Shown: one piece after another, positions 32,841 to 40,731 of the stretch
Layout: the number at the start of each line of letters is the position of its first letter
How positions within the stretch are numbered: position 1 is the first letter of the stretch
Program-made: the position numbers and the translations under genes
NCBI GenBank assembly: GCA_002344215.1
Contig: DDSV01000054.1
Location: forward strand, 62,001 to 126,000
Direction: 5' to 3'
Source: Akkermansiaceae bacterium UBA2381
GTDB lineage: Bacteria; Verrucomicrobiota; Verrucomicrobiia; Verrucomicrobiales; DEV007
DNA length: 64,000 nucleotides
Notes under the pieces: generated by a model
Told to the model about the DNA's origin: nothing
The model's input: the letters and a program-made list of their open reading frames with translations, nothing else
Database searches by the model: none

Positions 32841-32990
32841 GTGTGATGCGTGTCTAATTCAAGAACCCCATCGAAAACCGAAATTCGGCCGCGGATTCGT
32901 CGATGTTCCAGAGGGATGACAATGTGGCTCCACCGCGATGACGGAAGCGATCTGCACCGTTGATCTCAGTGCCGCAGTGAGAGCCGTTTT

Positions 32991-33824
32991 TCATTTGGGT
33001 TTGAGAACGACTTTTGTTCCAGCAAGGAGGCGGAGAAAAACGGGAGAAAAGTCCTCCCAGCGGTCCTCGACCGAGGCGATCCCTGTGAGGTAGGTATGGG
33101 AGGAGCGACCGTCCGCCTGATGTGAGGCGGCAAAGATAGCGCGCCAGCGTTTGCCGGAAGCAGGCTCGGTAAAGCGCAGATGCACGATGGTGCTGAAGAT
33201 GAGAATCTCATCCTTTCCGACCGAATTCGCGTCTCTCACGACCTCGCCGCCCGGGCGCGTGAGCATGGGAAAGGTGCTGTCGATTTCGAGTCCGGGCAGC
33301 GCTTCGAGCCATTTTCCCAGGGCCTTGGCGACGGCGTCTTCGGCTTTCTGTTGTCCCTTCGGGACGGATTGGACCCGCGCCCAGACCTGCCTGGCGTCGG
33401 GATGAGTGGAGGGTGGTGTCGCCTGATAGAGTCCTTTTGCCCCCGTTTCCTCCCAGTCCGAGGGGATCTCGTAGAAGAGTTTGTAGTCAGGGTGCGCTAC
33501 TTCACGAAAAAGAATCTCTGCCGTACCTGTAGAGGGAGGGGCGGATGGGGTTACAATTGATGGTGTTGAGGTGCGGGTCGGTTTTTTCCGGCTGCCAACC
33601 CAATAGAGCAGAGAGAAGATGATCACTCCGAGCGCAAGAATACCAGCGCAGCCTGCGGCTCCGGCGATCCAATAGGGGCGAACGGCCCGGGGCGCAGAAG
33701 CCGGTCTATCGGGTGTTGTCGAAGTCACCGCCGGGGTGTTGGTTCGATCCGCCTTCGCGCCGCAAGCGGGACAGAAGTGTGCCCCTTCTTTCAATGGTTC
33801 GCCGCACTGGATGCAAAAGCTCAT
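32991..33824 (-). CDS. Zinc-ribbon, one-TM protein
   Basis: 277 residues. An N-terminal zinc ribbon with Cys at 4, 7, 18 and 21 (FCIQCG, FCPACG) is followed by a Pro/Thr-rich linker, a TM helix (about 50-75, WIAGAAGCAGILALGVIIFSL) and an extracytoplasmic domain with beta-strand pattern (KLFYEIPSDWEETG, IFSTIVHLRFTEP). The domain resembles PsbP/DcrB-like lipid- or stress-linked folds only loosely. It lies 12 bases after the related 33837-34832 gene, and both end up in one likely operon. Function unknown. Confidence 0.75.
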   Translation of the reverse strand: MSFCIQCGEPLKEGAHFCPACGAKADRTNTPAVTSTTPDRPASAPRAVRPYWIAGAAGCAGILALGVIIFSLLYWVGSRKKPTRTSTPSIVTPSAPPSTGTAEILFREVAHPDYKLFYEIPSDWEETGAKGLYQATPPSTHPDARQVWARVQSVPKGQQKAEDAVAKALGKWLEALPGLEIDSTFPMLTRPGGEVVRDANSVGKDEILIFSTIVHLRFTEPASGKRWRAIFAASHQADGRSSHTYLTGIASVEDRWEDFSPVFLRLLAGTKVVLKPK

Positions 33825-33836
33825 TTCAAGAGGTGA

Positions 33837-34832
33837 TTACCGAAGTTCAAACCCCATCGTGAAGCGCCTCTCCTCCGCGAGAGTGACGACGAGGAGATAC
33901 TGGCCCTGCGGGAATTTGATATTGGCCAGCGGAAGGTCGAAGGTGATATTTCCGTTGCCTGCCCCTTCGACCGTGGCTTCGAAGGCCTCGGTTCGATTGG
34001 TGCCCTGTTCAATCCAGATCTGGACCCTTTCACCGAGCGGGTGATTGATCAATTCAATGTCAGCGCTGAGATCCGCAGCATCGACGGGGATGGGACGGCC
34101 GGGATTGATGAGGGAACCGTCGGGCTTTCGTCCTGCCCCGATCGTGATTGTTCCGACGGAGGATACTACATCGGAATTGCCCCCGGACGGGTTGCCGGAC
34201 GAGTCGGAGTTTCCTCCGGTGAGATCGATCCCGACGATCTTCCATGTCTCATTCTCCTTGACGAGCCTGGCCCTGAAAGAACTCTCCGCCCCCCTGCTGT
34301 CGGTGATCGTCCCGCTGAGGTTGGCGACTCCGTTCTCGACGGATCGGTCGCTGAAACTGGAGGAGACGACGTCGCTGAGGACGGGGTAGGACGAGACAAA
34401 CTGACGGTATTGGTCGAGGGAAGTTGCCGACTGGAACCCGCTCGAAGTGCCGGCATAAGCGGCTTCGATATTACCGTTCTTAAGGAATGTCAGGTGGTTC
34501 CGGGTCGCCTCCACGGCCCCGGAACTCGCTGAATAGACCACTCCGAAAATCACAAGTCCGAGAATAATGAAAAGCGCCAGAAGCGATCCGCCGACGATGC
34601 CCGCGATGGCGCAGCCGGAGAGTTTTTTCTTTAGTTTGGGAGTGGCTCCGGGAACGACAGAGGATGACGGAATCGTTCTCGTTTGGGGCGCGGCGGCGCC
34701 GGCTTCCGGGTGCGGTGCCGAAATCGTTGCCGGCGCGACCGACGAATGTTGTGCTTCATTCGGGTGGCCGCACTCCGGGCAGAACTTGTCTTCAGCCGTG
34801 ATTTTGGTTCCACAATTCGAGCAGAATGACAT
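33837..34832 (-). CDS. Zinc-ribbon, one-TM protein with NTF2-like domain
   Basis: 331 residues. Zinc ribbon with Cys 4, 7, 18 and 21 (FCSNCG, FCPECG), an Ala/Pro-rich linker, a TM helix (about 75-100, GIVGGSLLALFIILGLVIFG), then a segment (about 105-205, RNHLTFLKNGNIEAAYAGTS ... KENETWKIVGIDL) that fits an NTF2/SnoaL or DUF4878-like domain. The C-terminal ~100 residues form beta strands ending in a conserved-looking FTMGFELR. It precedes the 32991 gene by 12 bases. This architecture recurs in PVC bacteria. Confidence 0.75.
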   Translation of the reverse strand: MSFCSNCGTKITAEDKFCPECGHPNEAQHSSVAPATISAPHPEAGAAAPQTRTIPSSSVVPGATPKLKKKLSGCAIAGIVGGSLLALFIILGLVIFGVVYSASSGAVEATRNHLTFLKNGNIEAAYAGTSSGFQSATSLDQYRQFVSSYPVLSDVVSSSFSDRSVENGVANLSGTITDSRGAESSFRARLVKENETWKIVGIDLTGGNSDSSGNPSGGNSDVVSSVGTITIGAGRKPDGSLINPGRPIPVDAADLSADIELINHPLGERVQIWIEQGTNRTEAFEATVEGAGNGNITFDLPLANIKFPQGQYLLVVTLAEERRFTMGFELR

Positions 34833-34871
34833 GGGGATTTGGAGTTGGAGTTTAAAGACGAAAACGTCGGA

Positions 34872-35438
34872 CTAAAGCGTCGTGTGCTGAGGTGTTGTGG
34901 TCTGAAGGGCAAGCTTTCGATAACGCAGAAAAGTCACTGCAGATTGTCCAAGAAGGAGGCCGGCACTGCACCAGACAAGCATGAGACCAACGGAAGGGGG
35001 GCGCCCCATGAGGAGTGTGACGCTCTGGTTGAGAGCGAGCATGAGCGCCCACACAAGCAAATACCAGGCGTTTCCCCGGCTGCAAATGTGGCCATTCTCG
35101 AGGAGTAGTTCACTGGTCATGGCCCATCCTGATCCGATCAAGCCGCCGAGGAGAAAGGCGGAGAATCCGCTGATTACGGATGAAGATACCGGGGTGAAAG
35201 TGGAGACCACGATTGCCGTCAGCAGACCCATTCCCGCCGAGATCGCCAAGGCGAGCGGCTTTACCGCCTTGGCTTTTCGCAAGGTGACGATCATGGTCAG
35301 GGCACCGAGCACGAGGAATACGATACCGAGGAGATTCAGCATCGCGAAGAAAGCCCGGGGAGCAGTGAGGAGCAGGATAAGTCCCAATAGGCCTCCTGCG
35401 GCCAGGACGGCGGCGAGAATAAGAAGTCGACGATTCAT
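34872..35438 (-). CDS. Polytopic membrane protein, function unknown
   Basis: 188 residues from ATG 35438 (MNRRLLILAAVLAAGG). Five to six hydrophobic segments are seen: 5-24, 28-49, 60-80, 84-104, 120-142 and 148-166. No family is recognised. It lies 39 bases upstream of the zinc-ribbon gene on the same strand. The open frame continues to 35705 without protein-like composition, so ATG 35438 is used. Confidence 0.65.
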   Translation of the reverse strand: MNRRLLILAAVLAAGGLLGLILLLTAPRAFFAMLNLLGIVFLVLGALTMIVTLRKAKAVKPLALAISAGMGLLTAIVVSTFTPVSSSVISGFSAFLLGGLIGSGWAMTSELLLENGHICSRGNAWYLLVWALMLALNQSVTLLMGRPPSVGLMLVWCSAGLLLGQSAVTFLRYRKLALQTTTPQHTTL

Positions 35439-35822
35439 GGTTGGGGGAAACCGGAAACAGTGTCTTCCTTTAAATAGTCTATTCTCCGTCCAATGGCTCG
35501 CCCTATCTTGTCTTTGTCCGTGCTGATCTTGGAGGCGCTTCACCGCATTTTTTCGAAATGAACAGTCGCTCTGCGGAATTCGGGGGGGAACTTTGGCTTC
35601 GGGCTCCCGGTGCTTTTGCCGGGCAGGAGGGCCGGGGCTTCGTCGTTCGATCAATCGGAGTTCCGCGGTGGAAGCGGAAAAGTTGTCGTCGGCGTGTTTC
35701 GTCACCTCTTCCCGCTTCGCAAGTCCACTCAGAGGCAGGGAATAAATATTCAGCCGGATCGGGCCGATGAAACGACATCATCTGCGTAGTCAGATGCGAG
35801 GACAGATGATTCATTCCATACC
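35439..35822. other. Gene-free stretch of 384 bases
   Basis: Separates the divergent 34872-35438 and 35823-36467 genes. Short ORFs occur on both strands but none looks coding, and I see no strong repeat, hairpin or RNA. It should hold both promoters. Confidence 0.45.
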
Positions 35823-36467
35823 ATGAGCGATCTGTCAGATTCCACCTCGTCAACAACCGAACCTCCCCGTTTCTGCTCCGGATGTGGTTCGCCCCTGTTT
35901 CCGGACTCGGCCTTTTGTTCCGAATGCGGAGCCCCGGTTTCGGAAGTGGTAAACGATCTCCCGCTTGCCGCGGTGACTGACGCGAAATTTTCACCGACTC
36001 CAGTCCGGACCGCGAAAACGCCTTCGACAAAGGTGGTGGCTATTGTTGGCGGAATAGTTTTGCTGCTTCTCCTGGTCGTCGCCGGGAATCTTGTCTACCT
36101 ACGTTTGACCGGAAATAAGGTTGCCATGGACGATCGGAAATTCCCCGTCACTTTCAGCAATGAGTCCCAAAGTCAGAATTCCACCCCGGCCCAACTGGTA
36201 TATCTCCACATGATTGGCGAGTTCCGGCGTGGCAGCGGAGACACCCTGATGGCAGGCTCGCCGCAAATCTCCGATCGTCAGGTCGACATCCGCCTGAAGT
36301 TCGAGAACACCTGGGAAAACTGGCGTTTTGTGGAAACGGAGAACGACGGCGAGAGAGCGACGGTGGCCGTGGGCCTGGCAGATGCCGGGGCCTACGAATA
36401 CTATGTCCTGGAAAAGAAGAGGGGTAAGTGGACCATCGCCGGGACACTCGGCAGCGATGGTTTCTAG
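35823..36467 (+). CDS. Zinc-ribbon, one-TM protein
   Basis: 214 residues. A zinc ribbon with Cys 18, 21, 32 and 35 (FCSGCG, FCSECG) follows a Ser/Thr-rich N-terminus. A TM helix spans about 70-92 (VVAIVGGIVLLLLLVVAGNLVYL), and the extracytoplasmic part (about 93-214) contains DIRLKFENTWENWRFVETEN and ends in YYVLEKKRGKWTIAGTLG. It is the third member of the zinc-ribbon/TM group in this stretch, but divergent from the other two. No function is known. Confidence 0.7.
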   Translation: MSDLSDSTSSTTEPPRFCSGCGSPLFPDSAFCSECGAPVSEVVNDLPLAAVTDAKFSPTPVRTAKTPSTKVVAIVGGIVLLLLLVVAGNLVYLRLTGNKVAMDDRKFPVTFSNESQSQNSTPAQLVYLHMIGEFRRGSGDTLMAGSPQISDRQVDIRLKFENTWENWRFVETENDGERATVAVGLADAGAYEYYVLEKKRGKWTIAGTLGSDGF

Positions 36468-36477
36468 GTTCCGAAGA

Positions 36478-36511
36478 TCCTAGCGGGCGGCGCGTCCTAG
36501 CGGGCGGCGCG
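36478..36511. repeat. Perfect 17-bp tandem duplication
   Basis: TCCTAGCGGGCGGCGCG occurs twice back to back (36478-36494, 36495-36511). The right copy covers the last codons and the TAG stop of the entericidin-like gene, and the left copy sits just beyond it. Confidence 0.95.
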
Positions 36512-36649
36512 CTCGATGCCCTGACCGAGATGGCCAACGTCGCGGCCGAATCCGCGGGCGGTTCCACAGCCTGAGGTGAACACGGAAACAAGAGCAAGGA
36601 GTGTGGTGGCGAGCAGAACGACGGCTGACTTTCTAAGGATTAGTTTCAT
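36497..36649 (-). CDS. Entericidin A/B-like small lipoprotein
   Basis: 50 residues, unlisted by size but clear. The signal MKLILRKSAVVLLATTLLAL continues to a lipobox FTSGC, and the mature part GTARGFGRDVGHLGQGIERA carries the entericidin signature. Entericidins are tiny envelope lipoproteins linked to stress or programmed lysis (EcnB) and its counterpart EcnA. No partner gene is visible. Its stop lies inside the right copy of a 17-bp tandem duplication, so a duplication event has touched the 3' end without changing the product. Confidence 0.85.
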   Translation of the reverse strand: MKLILRKSAVVLLATTLLALVSVFTSGCGTARGFGRDVGHLGQGIERAAR

Positions 36650-36733
36650 GCCGCCCATCCTGCTTCTTCGTTCGATCTCCCGCCATAGGGAGAAACCCCA
36701 CCCTTCGGTTTGACGTTCCGTAAGCCTCCCGGA

Positions 36734-36994
36734 CTACAGGGCTTGACCGCCGGCCAGGGGTCCGCTGAATCGGTTGACCCCGGCGCGGAAATCGGTGTTA
36801 TCTCCTTCCTGGGTCGGCTGGTAGTAGCTGCCGTCGGAGTTTTTCTGATAGTAGGGTTCGGCCGTCGAGTTCCGTCTTGCAGATGCGGCGGTCCCGCCTT
36901 TCCTCAGGGGGGCTCTTTCGTTCACGGTCGTGCAGCTGGTCAGGAAGATGAGAACACTCAAGATCAGGAGGGTGACGATGATAAGGAATTTCAT
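36734..36994 (-). CDS. Small lipoprotein
   Basis: 86 residues from ATG 36994. MKFLIIVTLLILSVLIF runs to a lipobox LTSC with Cys21 lipidated. The mature part is polar (RNSTAEPYYQKNSDGSYYQP) with no domain recognised. The open frame extends to 37243 without support. It is adjacent to the entericidin-like gene on the same strand, 84 bases apart. Confidence 0.7.
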   Translation of the reverse strand: MKFLIIVTLLILSVLIFLTSCTTVNERAPLRKGGTAASARRNSTAEPYYQKNSDGSYYQPTQEGDNTDFRAGVNRFSGPLAGGQAL

Positions 36995-37343
36995 GGCTGT
37001 CTGGTTTGGTTCTGATGAGAGCGGGTGAAGGTGCTTGCAGGAGTCCCGCCCTCGCGAGGGTCGGGCTCTCTTGGGCGATTTTCGATGGGGTGAAACCCGA
37101 CCACTTGCCTGTACGTGGATGACGTATCCACGTTTGGGTTTCCATCCCGAAGCAGGCTCACCATAGAACTCAGGAGGTAGGGTTTTTACCCATGGACGCA
37201 GGTTCCGCCAGGACCGATGTTTACCCATAGTGCAGATGTTCAAATCCCGTCGGGCATCCCCTGAAATTTACTTCAGAGGCTGGCGCGAATAACCTGTCCG
37301 GACTCAGGCAGGAAAAACCAGACAAATCCCCGACACCAAGCTG
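36995..37343. other. Gene-free stretch of 349 bases with an inverted repeat
   Basis: Separates the lipoprotein gene from the response regulator and holds the upstream regions of both. The inverted repeat CGTGGAT-GACGT-ATCCACG (37114-37132) is perfect over 7 bp per arm. TTTACCCAT occurs twice (37186-37194, 37220-37228), 34 bases apart. Either could be a regulator site, but neither is assigned. No gene is supported. Confidence 0.45.
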
Positions 37344-38027
37344 ATGAGCATTATCAAAGTCATTCTCGCCGAAGACCACGTCATTGTCCGGGAAGGGCTC
37401 AAGGTTCTCATCGGATTGGAAAAGGACATGGAAGTGATCGCCGAGGCGAGCGACGGACACAAGGCAGTCGAACTGGCGGCGAAGCTCAAACCGGATGTGG
37501 TTGTCATGGATATCGCGATGCCTGTCCTGAATGGCCTTGAAGCGACCCGGCAGATTCATCGTCATTCGCCGGACGCCAAAGTCATCATCCTTTCCGCGCA
37601 TAGTGACGACGCCTATGTCAAACAGGCGCTCGCCTTTGGTGCCTCCGGTTACCTGATCAAACAAATGGCGGCCAACATTCTGGCTCGGGCGATTCGCGAA
37701 GTTCACCGCGGAACCCCCTGTTTCAGCCCCTCCATCTTTCGCCGCCTTGTCCACCATCGCAACAAAGCCCGGGCCAACGGTGATCCGCAGCCGAAGCCGG
37801 AAGCGTCGCTTCTGAGCCCCCGGGAAATGGAGGTGCTCCAGCTCGTCGCCGAGGGGCACACGAACAAGGATATGGCCGGCCTGATGGGAATCAGCATCAA
37901 GACCGTCGAGAAACACCGGCACAAGGTGATGGAGAAGCTCAACATTCATGACATCGCGGGCCTTACCCGGCATGCCATCGAAAACGGAATTATTGAGAGC
38001 AGCCTGCAGTCGACCACCAAGCATTGA
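37344..38027 (+). CDS. NarL/FixJ-type response regulator
   Basis: 227 residues. REC domain with acidic pocket E10-D11, phosphoacceptor D56 (VVVMDIAMP) and K106. A LuxR-type HTH follows (about 158-215: LSPREMEVLQLVAEGHTNKDMAGLMGIS and KTVEKHRHKVMEKL). It is a two-component transcription factor with no kinase gene beside it, so its partner is elsewhere. It starts 349 bases from the nearest other gene on its left. Confidence 0.93.
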   Translation: MSIIKVILAEDHVIVREGLKVLIGLEKDMEVIAEASDGHKAVELAAKLKPDVVVMDIAMPVLNGLEATRQIHRHSPDAKVIILSAHSDDAYVKQALAFGASGYLIKQMAANILARAIREVHRGTPCFSPSIFRRLVHHRNKARANGDPQPKPEASLLSPREMEVLQLVAEGHTNKDMAGLMGISIKTVEKHRHKVMEKLNIHDIAGLTRHAIENGIIESSLQSTTKH

Positions 38028-38166
38028 GCCGGTAGAGGCGAGCCCAGCGCGGTTCCCACCAGCGCGGCAGCCCGGTCACTCACGAACCCGTCACCGGGGC
38101 GGGATCACGCACCAATGGAGAATTGCGGGAGTGGAGGCAACCTGATTGGATGAGCGGTAATCAGCC

Positions 38167-39603
38167 ATGAAAACTGCTTCGTTTCTTCTCCTCCCGCTTT
38201 TTACTTCTCTTCTTCCCTCGCTGGCGGCGGCCGCAGAGGCTCCCGGCTTTCGGGCAGGGGCATTCGCCGCCGACATCACTCCACAGATCTTCCCGCTGAA
38301 TATGCCGGGGGGATTCAGCGCCAATCTCGCCGAGAGCGCGCACGATCCGCTCCACGCGCGTGCTCTTGTCCTCGATGATGGAAAGACGACCGTGGCCATG
38401 GTCGTAGTCGACAATCTCGGGGTCTCTCCCGAACTCATCGTCGAGGCGAAACAACTCGCCTCTGAGAAGACCGGAATCCCCGTTGAGAAGATGATGATCT
38501 CATCGACTCACACCCATAGCGCTCCCGGATCGGGAGGGGGAAAGGAAGGCAGTCCCGAAGCGGCGTATCGTCTCCTCCTCCGCGACGGCATCGTCGCCGC
38601 AATCGTGACGGCGTACGAAAAGCGCCGACCCGCAGCCGTCGGAGTCGCGAGCCATCCTCTCCCTGAAGAAGTCTTCAACCGCCGCTGGTATCTGAAGCCC
38701 GGGAAGATGACGCCGAATCCTTTCGGGAAAATGGATGAGGTCCGCATGAATCCGGGGACCGACCCGAACACGATTGATCGTCCTGCCGGACCGACCGATC
38801 CCGACTTTGTCATTCTCTCAGTGGAGGATGAATCGAAACATCAACTCGCCCTCTACGCCAGCTACGCGCTGCATTATGTCGGGGCGACGCCGGAGAAGCA
38901 GGTTTCGGCCGATTACTACGGCGAATTCGCCCGGCTCATTCCGAGCCGCCTTCGTGGCGGTGGCGATCTCGTCGGTATGCTCGCGAATGGAGCGTCTGGC
39001 GACATTAACAACATTCCTTTCACGGTGACGCGCCCTCCTCGTGAGACCTTCGAGCAGGTCCGCATCGTCGCCCAAAAGGCCGCCGATGCGGCGTGGTTCG
39101 CCCGCCGGGAAATTGGAACCCATCAAAAAGATCCGGCTCTCGGCATGATCGAGCGACAGGTCGAATTGCGCTACCGCCGTCCTTCCGATGAAGAAATCGC
39201 TGAAGCGAAAAAGGTTCTCGGAGTGACCGTGAAGGAAGAGATCGACGCGCTTCCCCGTCTCGCCCAGCACTATGCCGCCCGGGTTCTCGCCGCCGCCGAG
39301 CGTGCCGAGGAGACGATCACCGTTCCTGTCCAGGCGATCCGGGTCGGGGATCTCGCCATTTGCGGTCTGCCCTTCGAAGTCCTTGTCGAGATCGGCCTCA
39401 AGCTCCGCGAGAAAAGCCCTTTTGGCGAGACCATGGTGATCGGACTCGCGAACGGCCGCCACGGGTATCTTCCGAATCCGAAGCAGCATGCCCTCGGCGG
39501 TTACGAGACCTGGCTCGGGACGAACACGGTTGAGGTCGACTCGTCGGATATCCTGACAAAACACCTCCTTGAGATGATGGCCGAGCTGAAGGCATTGCAG
39601 TGA
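38167..39603 (+). CDS. Neutral/alkaline ceramidase-like secreted protein
   Basis: 478 residues with an N-terminal signal (MKTASFLLLPLFTSLLPSLAA). It matches the neutral/alkaline non-lysosomal ceramidase N-terminal domain: RAGAFAADITPQIFP, the zinc-site loop SSTHTHSAPG, SYALHYVG and LANGASGDINN. The family's C-terminal domain may be reduced or absent, since true ceramidases are longer (~650-700). Such shorter versions are frequent in planctomycetes and verrucomicrobia, and their real substrate is unsettled. Convergent with the HDAC-like gene. Confidence 0.85.
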   Translation: MKTASFLLLPLFTSLLPSLAAAAEAPGFRAGAFAADITPQIFPLNMPGGFSANLAESAHDPLHARALVLDDGKTTVAMVVVDNLGVSPELIVEAKQLASEKTGIPVEKMMISSTHTHSAPGSGGGKEGSPEAAYRLLLRDGIVAAIVTAYEKRRPAAVGVASHPLPEEVFNRRWYLKPGKMTPNPFGKMDEVRMNPGTDPNTIDRPAGPTDPDFVILSVEDESKHQLALYASYALHYVGATPEKQVSADYYGEFARLIPSRLRGGGDLVGMLANGASGDINNIPFTVTRPPRETFEQVRIVAQKAADAAWFARREIGTHQKDPALGMIERQVELRYRRPSDEEIAEAKKVLGVTVKEEIDALPRLAQHYAARVLAAAERAEETITVPVQAIRVGDLAICGLPFEVLVEIGLKLREKSPFGETMVIGLANGRHGYLPNPKQHALGGYETWLGTNTVEVDSSDILTKHLLEMMAELKALQ

Positions 39604-39630
39604 GGGGGAAAACTCCCCGGCACCGGCGGC

Positions 39631-40554
39631 TCACATGTCGCAAAGGACTTTGAGGTGTGCGGCAACACTGCGGCCGAGAGCCTGTAGTTCATAGCCGCCT
39701 TCGAGCGTGGAAACGAGCCGCCGACCGGAATGGACGGCGGCGACCTGTTTCAACTCCCGGGTGATCCAGGCGTAGTCTTCTTCAACCAGATCAAGATCGG
39801 CCATCTCGTCGGCCCGATGGCTGTCGAATCCAGCCGAGACAAAAACGATCTGCGGTCGGAAACGATTCAGGGCAGGCAGGAAAAGCCTCGTCACGGTGTC
39901 ACGAAAGACACCTGATCCGGACCGGGGCGGCAGGGGCGCGAAGATCATGTGATCATTGCCGGGCCCGGGAATGCTCTCGGGGTAGATACGCTGCTGAAAA
40001 CTGGAACACAGCATGACGCGAGGATCGTCTTTAAAAATATCCTCAGTTCCGTTTCCGTGGTGGGCATCGAAGTCGATCACCGCGACGCGTTCGAGGCCGT
40101 GATGTTCCAGGGCGTGGGCGGCGCCGACGGCGACGTTGTTGAAGAAGCAGAATCCCATCGACTGGTCGCGGCTGGCGTGGTGTCCGGGAGGGCGGACACA
40201 GCAGAACGCGTTCCCGGCCTTTCCTGCCATGACGAGGTCGGTCGCCAGGACGAGAGATCCCGCGGCGCGCCCGGCTGCCGCGAGGGTGTGGGGGGTCATC
40301 CACGTGTCTTCGTCGATCTGGACGAGGTCTTCGGATGGGGAGATGCTCTCCAGATGATCGAGGAGGGCGTCACTGTGGACCCGGGCGAGTTGCTCCCGGG
40401 TGACGGATGGAGCCTCGTAGTGATGCAGGAAAGGGAAGATTCCGAACGCGATGAGCTTGTCCTCGATTGCCTTGAGGCGTGCCGGACATTCCGGGTGGCC
40501 TTCACCCATGTCGTGTCGCAGGCAATCAGGATGGCTGAGGTAGGCGGTTTGCAT
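39631..40554 (-). CDS. Histone deacetylase family protein (HDAC/AcuC-like)
   Basis: Zinc-dependent amidohydrolase that may remove acetyl groups from acetylated lysines, acetoin or polyamines. ATG 40554 gives 307 residues beginning MQTAYLSHPDC; an upstream ATG at 40599 is possible. Family motifs seen are RPPGHHASRDQSMGFCFFNN (the HH pair), IDFDAHHGNGTEDIF (metal ligands D and H) and SAGFDSHRAD. The gene lies back to back with the Pat-like acetyltransferase, so an acetylation/deacetylation pairing is an attractive but unproven idea. Confidence 0.9.
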   Translation of the reverse strand: MQTAYLSHPDCLRHDMGEGHPECPARLKAIEDKLIAFGIFPFLHHYEAPSVTREQLARVHSDALLDHLESISPSEDLVQIDEDTWMTPHTLAAAGRAAGSLVLATDLVMAGKAGNAFCCVRPPGHHASRDQSMGFCFFNNVAVGAAHALEHHGLERVAVIDFDAHHGNGTEDIFKDDPRVMLCSSFQQRIYPESIPGPGNDHMIFAPLPPRSGSGVFRDTVTRLFLPALNRFRPQIVFVSAGFDSHRADEMADLDLVEEDYAWITRELKQVAAVHSGRRLVSTLEGGYELQALGRSVAAHLKVLCDM

Positions 40555-40731
40555 CGGAATGACCGGAACGGGACCATAACTTAACCCAAAAGCCGGCAAG
40601 ATGGATTCAAAATCACTCCGGGAAATGCGGTGATCGCCGGGGCAGGAATCCGGAAAGTGACGATTTTCATGGCGAAGGATTCCATCCAGCCCTTACTGTG
40701 TAGAAGGCATAAGGGAGGACCCGGGCCGAAA

